Below are positions 1 to 10,063 of a stretch of DNA of 35,522 bases, piece after piece; position 1 is the stretch's first letter; each line of letters starts with the position of its first letter. The notes below the pieces were generated by a model. That model saw only the letters and a program-made list of their open reading frames with translations, was not told the origin of the DNA and made no database searches. The translations under genes and the position numbers were made by a program. Source of the stretch: Zygnema cylindricum (lineage: Eukaryota > Streptophyta > Zygnematophyceae > Zygnematales > Zygnemataceae); the NCBI GenBank assembly GCA_037447655.1, contig JBBHKE010000071.1, forward strand, positions 99,001 to 134,522, in the 5' to 3' direction.

Positions 1-65
1 CGTCGGATGAGCGGGAACATCCGAGGGGATGTCTAGAATTTCCGGACGCATATTTTCCCTCTGGT

Positions 66-431
66 TTAGGGAGCGAGGTTCACCGTACCTCGAGTGTTCA
101 GGCCATTCAGCAATCGGAATGTAGTGCTCGGCCTGAAGCACAAAACTGTCCATGTCCTCCTCTCCCGTGGGAGGAGGAAAAAACCAATCAGGATCCCCAA
201 CTCGGTAGGGACTTGAGGACCCGGATTTCCCAATACAACGCCTCTCTCCCTATTCGGTGATGGAGGCACCTCAAACACGTCGTCATCATCCGTGTATTCA
301 TCCTCTTGTTGTCGTCCCTCGCTATCCGAACTTTGCTCGTCCTGCGTGGCGAGCTCATCCACATCCTTCTATACCCGAATATCTATGGGATGTTCTACCT
401 CGGGGGCTAGATTCTCAAACCGACGGTTCCT
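66..431 (-). pseudogene. Acidic coding relic, probably transposon polyprotein
   Basis: A minus-strand frame of 98 codons runs to 66, starting at a GTG near 362. In the same frame coding-like sequence continues upstream to about 431 past a single TAG. The first 35 residues are Asp/Glu/Ser/Gln-rich, including a DDDD run, followed by a Pro-containing stretch. This resembles the acidic linkers between integrase and reverse transcriptase, or at the end of Gag, in copia elements. No catalytic motif is visible, so the assignment is inference. It lies downstream, on the minus strand, of the purine-rich (minus) tandem array. It could instead be the disordered part of a host gene. Confidence 0.25.
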
Positions 432-509
432 CCCCATCCACAATGCTCTCATCGCTAGAAGAATTCAAGGGGACGTAATCTTTGTCACCCCAATGACTAA
501 CTTTCCGTT

Positions 510-1236
510 TTCCAAGCTTTATTTCCCTCCTCCTCTCAAACCTTTTCTGTGTCTCACTCCCTCCCCCCTCCTCCCTCTCATGAAAAACACTCTTTTTCTT
601 TTTTATTATCTTCCTCCTCTCCACTCTTCTCACCGCCTCACTTCCCTCCCCTTCCTCAACCATCGCCCCTTTTCCCCTTCCTTCTTCATCTAACGACGCC
701 TCCCCTCTCGCATCACCTTCTTCCTCCTTCCCTCTCTCATCAAATTCCTTAATTTTATTTTTTATCATCGTACTCCTCCTCTCTACTCCTCCTCCCATCT
801 CACTTCCCTCCCTTTCGTCAACCATCACCCCTTTTCCCCTTCATTCCACACCTATAGCAGCGTCCCCTCTCGCCTCACCAACTTCCTCCTCCCCCCTCTC
901 AGCAGAAACCCTAATTTTCCTTTTTAGCCTCGTACTCCTCTTCTCTACTCATCCCCTCGCTTTACTACCCCCCCCCTCCTCAACCGTCGCCGCCTTTTCC
1001 CTTCCTGCCTCAAAAAATACCGCCTCCCCCCACTCCGCACTCAATGTGTTATCCCCCCCCCCCCTACCTCGTCGTTTTCCTCCTCCTCCCTCTCATCAAA
1101 AACCCTACATTTCTTTTTTACCCTCTTTTTCCTTTTCTCCTGCTTCCCCCGCCTCTCTTTTTTTCTCCCCCTCCTCAACCATCCCCTTTTTTCCCTTTCC
1201 CCCCTCATCATTTACCTCCTCCACCCTACTCAACTC
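510..1236. repeat. CT-rich degenerate tandem array, about 160-190 bp unit
   Basis: The plus strand is overwhelmingly pyrimidine. Units restart with CCTCTCATSAAA-like sequence at about 574, 731, 894 and 1088 (periods about 158, 162 and 194 bp). Each then has a CTCCTC block and a CCTCAACCATCGCC-like block followed by CCTTTTCCC. The minus strand reads as Glu/Arg/Lys-rich frames, including a 137-codon one at 415-828. I treat these as low-complexity by-products. The array stops at the LTR element and resumes after it. Confidence 0.6.
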
Positions 1237-2159
1237 TGAAAATCTGTGTGCTCCATTGCCCACAGAAATCACAGATCCAAAAGAAGCTTATCTAGATACT
1301 GCCGACTCTAAGTTGATATAAACCCTAATGACTGACCCCTTGACAATCAAAGACCCATTATAGCTTCACCCCAGTGAAATAAGACTTTCTGTGTGCTCAG
1401 TTCCACCACAGAATGTAAAGTTAGAATATGAGTTTTGGACACATTCACCCTTTTTGAATTTCCCTTAGAAATGCACCCACCCTGGCAGGCAAAAACTCTA
1501 ACGGACTACACAGCTGTGTAGCGTGGACTCCCTTGAGTCCGCATTAAAAAGAATCACTGAAAAGGGTCAAGTATATTGATAGTTATGAATGGTCAAAAAT
1601 GACCTTTTGTATAGGAGCTCTCTCAAAGAGAGGCTGCTACCTACTAAATTTTCTAAGTCCTATTCCCTCTCTAAACTATATCTATTGACGTACGGCACCA
1701 ATAAAAGTATTGTGTTGTACAGAAAAAGTACAGGTGCCGATGTACTTTGTGTACAGCTATCGTACAACATTGTCAAAATGTCGACACGTGTCGAATCGTG
1801 ATTTGTTCCCGTAATCTTCGGAATTGCCGCAATCCTATGTCATCACGCCACGTGTCACCTGACATGGCGATGACCGAAAAACGCCAAAAGTACCTCTTCC
1901 GTGATCGCGGCGCCTATCGAGGCCGACTGATCAAAACTTGTTATAAATGTAGGCGTTGAAATTAGACGCGCGGTATTTGTTTCGCGCTCGAAACAAATGC
2001 GGGATATCCGTTTCATAAAATACATTGAAACCGTACTCCGTACTATCTAAAACTGTCTTCATGCACTACGTAATTATTCCTCATTTAACGAATTAGTCTA
2101 CACGTGACTATATATATATTTATCAAACCTCATATACCGTAGCACTGGTCTTAGACCTA

Positions 2160-2221
2160 ACGGACAAAGCGAACGGCTACTTTGACAAACCATAGGTACC
2201 AGGATGAATTCCTGGGTCCGT
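2160..2221 (+). other. tRNA-like module in the 3' LTR, antisense to it
   Basis: A terminal stem ACGGAC (2160-2165) pairs with GTCCGT (2216-2221). A T-arm-like hairpin, CCAGG with a 7-nt loop and CCTGG, lies at 2199-2215. The loop region matches the Pol III B-box consensus at 9 of 11 positions (GGATGAATTCC), and an A-box-like CGGACAAAG starts about 41 nt earlier. D and anticodon arms are poor. It is not a functional tRNA; I interpret it as tRNA-derived sequence held in the LTR. Confidence 0.4.
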
Positions 2222-2274
2222 CTATAATTTTAGTAAACCTATCTCTTTTCAGCTACTTGTCTCTCTAAAAATCT

Positions 2275-2286
2275 TTAGGCAGCCAT
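2275..2286 (-). other. Conserved minimal ORF after the LTR hairpin
   Basis: On the LTR sense strand the hairpin is followed by GCCATGGCTGCCTAA, giving a three-codon ORF in a strong plant start context. Equivalent tiny ORFs occur at 5260-5271, 14554-14565, 19380-19400 and 19825-19845 in diverged LTRs. Confidence 0.35.
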
Positions 2287-2288
2287 GG

Positions 2289-2354
2289 CTCTATCTCCCT
2301 ACCCAGCCTCGAGTGACTACAACAAGTGTGGGGGCTTAGAGAAGTGAGTTAGAG
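2289..2354 (-). other. LTR stem-loop, 3' LTR copy
   Basis: The outer stem pairs CTCTATCTCCCT with the GAGTTAGAG side. The inner stem is AGCC (2305-2308) with GGCT (2333-2336). The apical loop on the LTR sense strand contains ACTTGTTGTAGTCACT. This copy has an extra mismatch compared with 5274-5339. Confidence 0.5.
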
Positions 2355-2417
2355 GCAGACTTCCTTCTACCTTTTTCTTATCATAATGCAGACCTAAAAA
2401 ATACTGAAATATCAACA

Positions 2418-2432
2418 CTCCCCTTATTTTCT
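2418..2432 (-). other. Polypurine tract
   Basis: The minus strand reads AGAAAATAAGGGGAG immediately before the 3' LTR TG. The same string precedes the 3' LTR of the copia element at 17861-17875, linking the two elements to one lineage. Confidence 0.75.
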
Positions 2433-2610
2433 AGTATGTTTTCATTTTGACTCCCTCACACAAATAAACAAACACTCTCTCCCTTTTTCTCTTTTTTTTT
2501 CTTTTCCTTTTCTTTTCATAAAACTTTAAAAAAATACTCTGCCACTTGAAACAGTGTTTCAGATGAACCGAAATAATAATTATATCTTACATTTTATTTA
2601 GCATCCCACT

Positions 2611-3210
2611 TTACATAAATTTGAGCAAAGATTTTATCCACCTCGTCTTTTTTCCATCCACACCAAACCCAATTTCCCTCTTGCAATTCAAACAGCCAAT
2701 CACATCTCCAATCTGCAACATACACCCAGATGCTAACCCTTTTACAAGCACACCTTCATAAATACCATCACTCCCTTTAGTGATGTCAAACCCATTACCC
2801 CCAAAAAATGAACTTTCCTCACTCTCTCCCATGGAATTTTTCCCACTCTGACTTTCTAAATTTATTCCCAATAAATATTTCTCCTCCCCTTTACTTTTCA
2901 TTAAATAATCCTCTTCTCGCCTATCCTTTAGAACCCCTTCTAGTTTCACTTCTCCCCTTTCCTCAAAATCTGTTAAAGTCTCCCTTTCCGACCAGTTTTC
3001 TGTTTCCAAAATATATATGAAACTATCCTCAATATTTTGAACTCCCTCAAGTATCTCCTCTCTTTTTACTTCCCTTATACCTCCAAAGGCACAGTGTTGC
3101 TTACGTGGAATTTCTGTGTGCTTTTCTCTCTTTCGCATACTATCGATGAGGAGAAGCTCCAACATATCTTCATCCTCTTGCTCCTCTTCCCCTTCTTCCT
3201 CCTCATCCAC
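2611..3210 (-). CDS. Orphan acidic ORF of the gag-only element
   Basis: An uninterrupted 199-codon frame on the minus strand. It has no good ATG at its 5' end: the first codon after the in-frame TAG is GTG-like, so it was probably read as part of a longer Gag product. The first 17 residues are almost all Glu/Asp. The middle is charged (Glu/Lys/Arg), and the last 60 residues are Gly-rich and more hydrophobic. I see no protease DSG, integrase or reverse-transcriptase motif. The acidic start resembles the Gag C-terminus of the copia element at 14950-15097. It is the only long open frame in an element whose gag has several stops. Function unknown. Confidence 0.4.
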   Translation of the reverse strand: MDEEEEGEEEQEDEDMLELLLIDSMRKREKHTEIPRKQHCAFGGIREVKREEILEGVQNIEDSFIYILETENWSERETLTDFEERGEVKLEGVLKDRREEDYLMKSKGEEKYLLGINLESQSGKNSMGESEESSFFGGNGFDITKGSDGIYEGVLVKGLASGCMLQIGDVIGCLNCKREIGFGVDGKKTRWIKSLLKFM

Positions 3211-3214
3211 ATTC

Positions 3215-4217
3215 TAACTTCTAAGTTCCTCCAAACAAGGGAATTCATCTATATAATGACCCAGTTCCCTATAAAAGAAGCAAACCCTTTTTTTCAAAGC
3301 TCTCGTTTCTTTTCCTCTCCCTCTCTTTCTACCAAAGTTCCGATAAGGTTTACCTTTATCTTTCTTCCTCTCATCGCGCTTCGCTCGTCACCGCCGTTCC
3401 TCTCATCACGCTTCCGCCGATCACCACCAGCTGTAAATGCATTCACTCTGTCACTTCCCCTACGAAGCTCCAAAGTGCTTTCCCTCACAAGAAATATCCC
3501 CATGGTAAAGCTTCAAGTCTATGGGGAGCCATCCATTGCCTTCATACAACAAATGATGTTTTCGTACTCATCTGGGAGTTTCATGAGTCGTGTATTAATC
3601 TTCCTCTCCTTAGATTCTACATATCTCGCACTAGCCAGCTCCATATATAGCGCAGCAATATCATGGCAAAACTCTATCATGCTACCGCCTTTATAAACAT
3701 AGGCATCTATTTCTTATTTTACTAATAGCTCCCTCTGAATAGTTTCACTCTTATAAATCTGACTTAGTGCTTCCCATATCTCTGAAAGCTTCGTTAAGTT
3801 TATAAGAGTGATAGCTATGGACTTAGACACGTTTCTAAGTATGAGATGCTTTGCTATAGTGTTTTTGTATTCCCATATTTTTCTGTCATTTTCTTCAATT
3901 TTAATCCTTACAAGTGGTACCATAGCTGAGAGCCTAGCTCCCCTCACCAAAAGTGTCCCTTTTCCTTTCTCCCCTTTTCCCCTTTCCATGGCAATGATTT
4001 CCCCTTCACCATCCGTTGCATCTGAAATCCGGTTGGTTTTCAGGGAAGCCCCAGATGAATCTCCGTAGTGAGCTCCACCAAAACCTGGTGGCGGACACCT
4101 CACTTGTCTCGAAACAATACCCCATAAGTGCTTTTCGAAAAGCAATCCCGCCATCATAAACTCCGAATAAGTAAAGTCTGTTCCAACAAACATAGGAACC
4201 TTAGATGGTGGGCCCAT
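3215..4217 (-). pseudogene. Decayed copia-type Gag
   Basis: The best start is the ATG at 4217, giving MGPPSKVPMFVG, which matches the N-terminus of plant copia Gag (DUF4219/UBN2 type). A GTDF..EF...LLFEKHLWGIV segment follows. Around 3720-3800 the frame holds the typical IWEALSQIYKSET region, and after an in-frame TAA it continues with GGSMIEF and LPDEYENI. Two further stops (TAG, TGA) lie near 3510. After a frame change at about 3290 a damaged zinc-knuckle appears (C, then GHYIDEFPC, with the second Cys replaced). The product would bind element RNA and form particles, but three stops and a frameshift make it a relic. Confidence 0.75.
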
Positions 4218-5144
4218 AACCTGAAACTTTGTGTGCTCCATTGCCCACAGAAATCGCAGATCCAAAAGAAGCTTATCTAGATACTGCCGACTCTAAGTTG
4301 ATATAAACCCTAATGACTGACCCCTTGACAATCAAAGACCCATTATAGCTTCACCCCAGTGAAATAAGACTTTCTGTGTGCTCAGTTCCACCACAGAATG
4401 CAAAGTTAGAATATGAGTTTTGGACACATTCACCCTTTTTGAATTTCCCTTAGAAATGCACCCACCCTGGCAGGCAAAAACTCTAACGGACTACACAGCT
4501 GTGTAGCGTGGACTCCCTTGAGTCCGCATTAAAAAGAATCACTGAAAAGGGTCAAGTATATTGATAGTTATGAATGGTCAAAAATGACCTTTTGTATAGG
4601 AGCTCTCTCAAAGAGAGGCTGCTACCTACTAAATTTTCTAAGTCCTATTCCCTCTCTAAACTATATCTATTGACGTACGGCACCAATAAAAGTATTGTGT
4701 TGTACAGAAAAAGTACAGGTGCCGATGTACTTTGTGTACAGCTATCGTACAACATTGTCAAAATGTCGACACGTGTCGAATCGTGATTTGTTCCCGTAAT
4801 CTTCGGAATTGCCGCAATCCTATGTCATCACGCCACGTGTCACCTGACATGGCGATGACCGAAAAACGCCAAAAGTACCTCTTCCGTGATCGCGGCGCCT
4901 ATCGAGGCCGACTGATCAAAACTTGTTATAAATGTAGGCGTTGAAATTAGACGCGCGGTATTTGTTTCGCGCTCGAAACAAATGCGGGATATCCGTTTCA
5001 TAAAATACATTGAAACCGTACTCCGTACTATCTAAAACTGTCTTCATGCACTACGTAATTATTCCTCATTTAACGAATTAGTCTACACGTGACTATATAT
5101 ATATTTATCAAACCTCATATACCGTAGCACTGGTCTTAGACCTA

Positions 5145-5206
5145 ACGGACAAAGCGAACGGCTACTTTGACAAACCATAGGTACCAGGATGAATTCCTGG
5201 GTCCGT
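5145..5206 (+). other. tRNA-like module in the 5' LTR, antisense to it
   Basis: Identical to the module at 2160-2221: a 6-bp terminal stem, a 5-bp T-arm-like stem with a 7-nt loop, and a 9 of 11 B-box match. Confidence 0.4.
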
Positions 5207-5273
5207 CTATAATTTTAGTAAACCTATCTCTTTTCAGCTACTTGTCTCTCTAAAAAGCTTTAGGCAGCCATGG

Positions 5274-5339
5274 CTCTATCTCCCTACCCAGCCTCGAGTG
5301 ACTACAACAAGTGTGGGGGCTTGGAGAAGGGAGTTAGAG
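5274..5339 (-). other. LTR stem-loop, 5' LTR copy
   Basis: The outer stem CTCTATCTCCCT pairs with AGGGAGTTAGAG with one mismatch in 12. The inner stem is AGCC/GGCT and the loop contains ACTTGTTGTAGTCACT on the LTR sense strand. It is better paired than the copy at 2289-2354. Confidence 0.55.
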
Positions 5340-5402
5340 GCAGATTGCCCTCTACCTTTTTCTTATCATAATACAGACCTAGATAATACTCAAATATCTA
5401 CA

Positions 5403-5475
5403 ACCTCAACAGATGCCTCCCTTTTGTTCCCTTCCCTTTCTCCTCTCTCCCATCCAATGGCTAACGGGTTTGCTG
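5403..5475. repeat. CT-rich array continues after the insertion
   Basis: The sequence resumes with CCTCAACAGATGCC and pyrimidine blocks matching the CCTCAACCATCGCC phase of the array at 510-1236. The LTR element therefore inserted into this array. Confidence 0.5.
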
Positions 5476-5754
5476 CCTCCCGTTGCCTTGCTAATTCTTC
5501 CACGGTCGCTGTTATAAGGGGAGGATAGCGACAACGACGAGCCACCACAGTAGGTGGTCGCCTAATTTGCTTGTTGTCGCCCTTCATAGCATAGGTTCAA
5601 ATTAGCGTGAAAAAATGAAGTGAAGAAGACGCGGCTATGAAAAGTGGAGAGTGCAGTAAATGGTATAGACATAAAACCCTACTTTTATTACGTAAAAATA
5701 ATTTATTTCATGCGCGCGATACTTGAATTACAAATGGCCAAGCATAAAATTACT

Positions 5755-6103
5755 TCGTCGCCTATCTGATGCGTTTGAAAATTTCAACGGTGAGGCGACG
5801 ATAAAAAACAATGAATCGCGCGTTTCACTGACCACGCGGTTTCAATATTGGACGACGTCGCTTATGCAACATTTCGTTAGACGTTAAGTTTTATTGTCGC
5901 TTATAGGATTAACCGGACGACGTTTTCATTGGAAATTTCCAACGTTAAAGCGACGACGTATTGTCGTCGCTTTTCGATTTCTCCAACATTTGCCGAAACT
6001 CGGATGTAGTGCACTTAAATTCACACATTCAGGCAAAGACACTATGTCGTCGCCGGTACATACGTTTCAACACACAGCAAAGAACTATTGGACGACGTTG
6101 TAT
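5755..6103. repeat. Cluster of GTCGTCGC / GCGACGAC motifs
   Basis: About eight copies of CGTCGTC, GTCGC or the reverse complement GACGACG occur in both orientations (around 5755, 5796, 5850, 5893, 5916, 5949-5970, 6045, 6091). Dense, bidirectional short motifs of this type are typical of subterminal regions of CACTA (En/Spm) transposons. I found no CACTA terminus, so the assignment is tentative. Confidence 0.35.
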
Positions 6104-7164
6104 AACAAGCCATCATAAATACACGAGGGGGAACAACATGGTATAGACAAACATGCAATATGAGGGGGACATAATCAATTCATAAATTATTTAATATGTG
6201 AAATTCAATTACAAACAATGGGAAATAGCGACACACAAATTAAGCAACCGAGGGTTGCTACATAAAGGTAACGACAATGGATAAAACTCTTACTTATACG
6301 ATACCCCCCCGAAAAATGTTGCGGAAACTTCTTGAAAGTCTTCGGGATGAGAAGATCCTTTCCATTCGCGTGACAATCGGCGATCATCCAATTGATTACC
6401 CGAAGTCGCGTAACCTTCGTGACACTTGCTGAACTTTTCGGGTCGACACCCGAACGTTCCCGTATTTATCACACGGTGGGTCCAAATTTCCGGTCACAGC
6501 GCCTTCCACGAGGGGGTCCACGTCGGGTGATCCTCTTCCTTCGTTCGGTGGGTATGGTCCTTGGGTTTCAGTACAATCCATGTCCTCTTCAGTTAGGGGT
6601 GGTAATAAACCCGCCGTATCGGTGTTTTTCGCCGCAAAAAAAGTGGTAATATAGGAAGTAATATGCCACATATTGCGAATAATAGAGCTAACTTTTTGTC
6701 CAGATGATGATAGAAAGCAATAATAGAGAAGTAAACGTCAAGGTAATTGAAGGATGCGGAAAGACAATGTCATTGTTGGACCAAACGCCAAATATATATA
6801 CCAAATAAAAAACCCAATCGTGGGAAAAAGGGAGGGAAACCATTCCCCTTACATTCGGTCGTCAAAATTTAAGTTTTTAATATTTTGCGCGACTGCAAGC
6901 TGCCCATATATTTTAGACGACACAAAGAAGGATAGAAAGTTTTAAATTTTTTGTCAGTTTTGAGAGGGGGTATGCACGTGATAAGCGACCGACGATTTTC
7001 ATGAAAGAGCCATGGTAACTGCGTGCTTCTTGATGTACCTACGGATCAGCTTTCGAATGGCGACGGGTATGACAGGCGGTTGGTGTCACGTCATGTTGGA
7101 GCCGTAATGTTTGCATGGATGTAAAATTGTCCACGTGTAAATTTGGGCGACCAATCACGAAACG
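6104..7164. other. No assignable gene; short Pro/Asp-rich frames
   Basis: Minus-strand frames at 6396-6671 (91 codons) and 6290-6472 overlap in different phases and could be pieces of a decayed transposon gene related to the motif cluster on their left. No family is recognisable. From 6672 to 7164 the sequence is AT-rich with no support for a feature. Confidence 0.3.
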
Positions 7165-7794
7165 CTTGAGACGAGGTGGTTGGTGAGATTGTACAGTTGG
7201 GACCAATTTAGAATAGGTTTTACTCTATTACGTCAGTACATTAACGCTAATAACAGTCACAAGTTAGGGAGAAACGAAAATGCATCCATTTTAGAATTAA
7301 CACACATTTTAGCATAAATTCACGCTAATTAAACAAACGTCACGACATTATAAGAGTAAAAAACCCTTATTACCGTACATTGTCGACGTAAAACGGTAAA
7401 GCGACCAACCGTTGAAACAACAAGCGTTGCGTAATCGATACATGCATAGAAATTACACTCCGTACAATTGTATGGAAATTCTATACTTAACGGCGAATAC
7501 ATGACGCCTAACTGCGGTGAAATATTCTAACATGTACGTTGGAATGATTTAAACTATTACGTGACGGCGTACGATCTGAATTAACTTGTACGGCTACATT
7601 TATTACTGCAAGCAGATTTACAACCGACATTTCATTATGTTAAATATCAAAATTACCATAACTAAACAATTAGAATGTATGATTTTTTCCAAAATTTTCA
7701 AATTCTTAAATAGCGTACACCACGGTAATTTTTTTTATACGCTAAAAAAACTTACAGGAAAATAAGATTGGCGATGTACTAGCTATTGGCGGTG
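7165..7794. repeat. Dispersed 0.63 kb repeat, copy 1
   Basis: Direct-orientation homology to 20687-21302 starts at CTTGAGACGAGGTGGTTG and continues through shared blocks such as CGACCAACCGTTGAAACAAC. The right end ATTGGCGGTG followed by TA is the same terminus as the short MITE at 21895-22112, so this is probably a longer member of that family. It has no coding capacity. Confidence 0.65.
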
Positions 7795-7799
7795 TATTG

Positions 7800-7988
7800 G
7801 AACGTACCTACGAAACCTTCAACATTTTCCATTTTTTGCTTACCCGGCCGTACCCGATTTGTTTTTTTTAAATCACCTGGCCGAATTTGGCCACCCCCCA
7901 AAAATTGGCACCCGAATCCATTACGGATCCGACGTGGCCGGTGGGTTACGGATCAGGTACGGATTCGGGTAAACGATTGTGACCTCTG
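7800..7988 (-). mobile_element. Isolated hAT terminus, minus orientation
   Basis: Read on the minus strand from 7988 it starts CAGAGGTCACAATCG. It shares with 8142 onward and 10498 onward the block order CGGATTCGGGT, a CCAAATT-like string, a G-run, then an A-rich stretch. It is a 5' end facing away from the hAT element at 8142. The rest of this element is not visible to the left. Confidence 0.5.
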
Positions 7989-8564
7989 ATAGGTCCGACA
8001 ACCGATGTATTGGTTATCGTTATCGATAAGGATGCGAATAGATTACGATATATCGTTTTTGGTAGTTAATAGCAGATAAATGATGATATCTCGGTAACGA
8101 CCACCAATAACCGGGCTCTCGAGGAGGAAGGGGGGCAGAGGCAGAGGTCGCAAACGGTTAACCAAAACCCTGAACGACCGTTAAACGGCCGCCCGCGCCG
8201 GATCCGGAACGGATTCGGTTGCCAAATTTTGGGGGCCAGGCGGTTACGGGCGGTTGATTCACCATAAAACAAAAAAAATTGGTTACAGTCGGTTAACCAA
8301 AAAACCAAAAAAAATGGAAATTTTCTACTGTCCATACAATCTAACAATATTGTACTTTCTACTCTTTGGTATCGTGGAAGTACATGACATCATGATTAGC
8401 GTCGCAAATCTAACACGGTAGTAACACTATTCATTTCACAAATCTTAGGGAACGTGACAAATCGTAATTATTGCCTTATTCATACGTCGTACATTATTGC
8501 AAAGTGCTAATTATGCATTACATGTCGTGTTTCCACAAATGTATCATATTACTATGTCAATGTC

Positions 8565-9519
8565 ATGCGACATGTGGTCACGTTTTTCAAACAGAGCAAT
8601 TTACAAAATCTTTTGAAAAACACTTTAAAACAAGAAAACGCAACGCAGTGGAATTCTTTGCTTCGAATGCTTAAAAGTATTTACGAAGCATTGAATGAGA
8701 TAGGACCAATTGCTCAAGCAAAAAATAAATTGATACTTTTTGCTTGTATCGATAAGACTCACCTTACCGAACTTCTACGATTTTTGGAAAGGTTTGATAA
8801 AGCGACCCTAAGATTGGAAAAATTCAAAGAAATAACTTTACCTTTGGTTGTGTTTAAACTCTCGTCTCTCCACAACCATTTTAATATAAGAAAAACATCT
8901 TACAATGGCGGTGAAAAAGAATGCTGTGGGTTCTGAGATACGGAAACAACTTTTTGTGGTGCCTTTATAGTAAGAACGTGGGTATATGTAGCCGCGTTTT
9001 TTCGACAAAACAAAATCTTTAAATAATTGGGGAATCAAAAACCGAAAATGAAAGCGCAAGTGTCAAACTTCGAGAACTTGCAAATAACCTCGGTGGTGAC
9101 GTTGATTTCGGTAGTCCTCAACGTATCAAAAAAAAACGAAAAACATCGCAAAGTTAAAATGGTTTCCACAATTTTTTTGGTGAGAGCGATGACGAAAATG
9201 AGGTTTTTATTACCATCGACAAAAAAACGCTCGTTAACGACAAAACGAAACGCTATTTTGATTTAAAATTAACCAAAGACGAAAGATTGAACTTTAACAT
9301 ACTTGAATGGTGAAAATAAAATCAAATGCACGTGTGAAAGATTGGAGGATTTCCTATTTTAGCCGGTGTTGCTAGATCTATTTAACTATTCCGGCTTCTA
9401 GCTCCATGTCCGAATGCAATTTTTCGGATGTCGGGAACACGATAACAAATAAGAGTAGCTCACTAGCGGTTTCAATTGTTAGTGATCTTTTTGTGTTTGA
9501 TCCAACCGAGATATTTTAA
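8565..9519 (+). pseudogene. hAT transposase relic
   Basis: The first part (8565-8936, 123 codons) has QENATQWNSLLRML and ELLRFLERFDKAT, matching the conserved RNase H-fold region of hAT transposases, where T(R/Q)WNS and FL..FD.AT recur. After a damaged stretch with stops around 9300, another reading phase from about 9385 to the TAA at 9517 encodes IPASSSMSECNFSDVGN and a SLAVSIVSDLF segment. This is the hATC dimerisation domain. At least one frameshift and several stops separate the halves, and the N-terminal BED zinc finger is not visible. The protein would have cut and joined the element's ends; it is inactive. Confidence 0.75.
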
Positions 9520-10003
9520 ATCTATAGTTTTTTATTTTGTTTTGTTTTCTAATTATTGTTATTTTTTTTATTAGTTATATTGTTTTTTTTCCTTTGAAAT
9601 TGTTGTTTTATTTCGCAACTTTTTTAGTGTTATATTGGTTTTTTTTAATCCATAATGCTTATTTTTATCAAATTACCAAAGCGTCGTATGTATACCATCT
9701 TTAGATTTATAGATTTTGTGTAGTTTTCAAGTTTGAGGTTGAGAATTTAGAAAACAGAGTCGAAATTAGAACGAGGTTGTTATTTGTTTATTTATATATT
9801 TGATACTACAAAATAGTTTTTGTTTTTTTTGCCTATCACAATGTGTTTTTTGCTAATTGATTTTTCATGTGAAAAACTAAGATTTTTTTTCAAGCATACG
9901 TAATACAAACTTTACATTTTTTGCATAATTCATAACATAGTATCGTAGTCGAAAGAAAAACCGTCCAAAACATGTAGCAAAAAATTTAGATTTACGAGAG
10001 AAA
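9520..10003. other. AT-rich 3' part of the hAT element
   Basis: Long T and A runs with no coding frame or recognisable motif. It probably belongs to the non-coding 3' region of the hAT element. Confidence 0.4.
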
Positions 10004-10063
10004 AAACATTAACATAAGAGTATAAACATTAATATAAAAGTTTAAACATTAATATAAGAGTTA
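10004..10063. repeat. Three tandem 20-bp repeats
   Basis: Units AAACATTAACATAAGAGTAT, AAACATTAATATAAAAGTTT and AAACATTAATATAAGAGTTA follow one another without gaps inside the hAT element. Confidence 0.85.

Larger units (their letters stand above)
1237..2417 (-). repeat. 3' LTR of the gag-only element
   Basis: It is the partner of 4222-5402 at a constant offset of 2985 bp. On the minus strand it starts TGTTGATATTTCAG directly after the polypurine tract, which identifies it as the 3' LTR. It contains a hairpin, a tiny ORF and an antisense tRNA-like module, annotated separately. The apparent 70-codon frames inside it (1589-1801, 1747-1959) recur in the other LTR only because the LTRs are copies. 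Confidence 0.85.
1237..5402 (-). mobile_element. Copia-type gag-only LTR retrotransposon
   Basis: Two direct repeats of exactly 1181 bp (1237-2417 and 4222-5402) flank an 1804-bp interior. On the minus strand each LTR runs from TG to CA. A polypurine tract lies against the 3' LTR at 2418-2432, and flanking 5-mers AACTC (1232-1236) and ACCTC (5403-5407) form a target duplication with one mismatch. The interior encodes a decayed copia-type Gag and an orphan ORF. No protease, integrase or reverse transcriptase is present, so any mobility would have depended on a partner element. I could not recognise a primer-binding site beside 4221. The LTRs are nearly identical over about 1 kb, with differences clustered at 2260-2417. 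Confidence 0.85.
4222..5402 (-). repeat. 5' LTR of the gag-only element
   Basis: Same length as 1237-2417 and nearly identical. On the minus strand it begins TGTAGATATTTGAG and ends at the gag leader, so it is the 5' LTR and would carry the promoter. It repeats the hairpin (5274-5339), the tiny ORF (5260-5271) and the antisense tRNA-like module (5145-5206). Confidence 0.85.

Noticed and set aside
415-828. 137-codon Glu/Arg/Lys-rich minus-strand protein
   Set aside because: It is the translation of a degenerate purine-rich tandem repeat; the composition alone keeps the frame open.
1589-1959. Two overlapping 70-codon frames repeated at 4574-4944
   Set aside because: They lie within LTRs; identical copies are expected from LTR synthesis and no domain is visible.
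2160-2221. A functional tRNA gene in the LTR
   Set aside because: Anticodon and D arms do not fold properly and the module is too short; only the ends and T-arm are tRNA-like.
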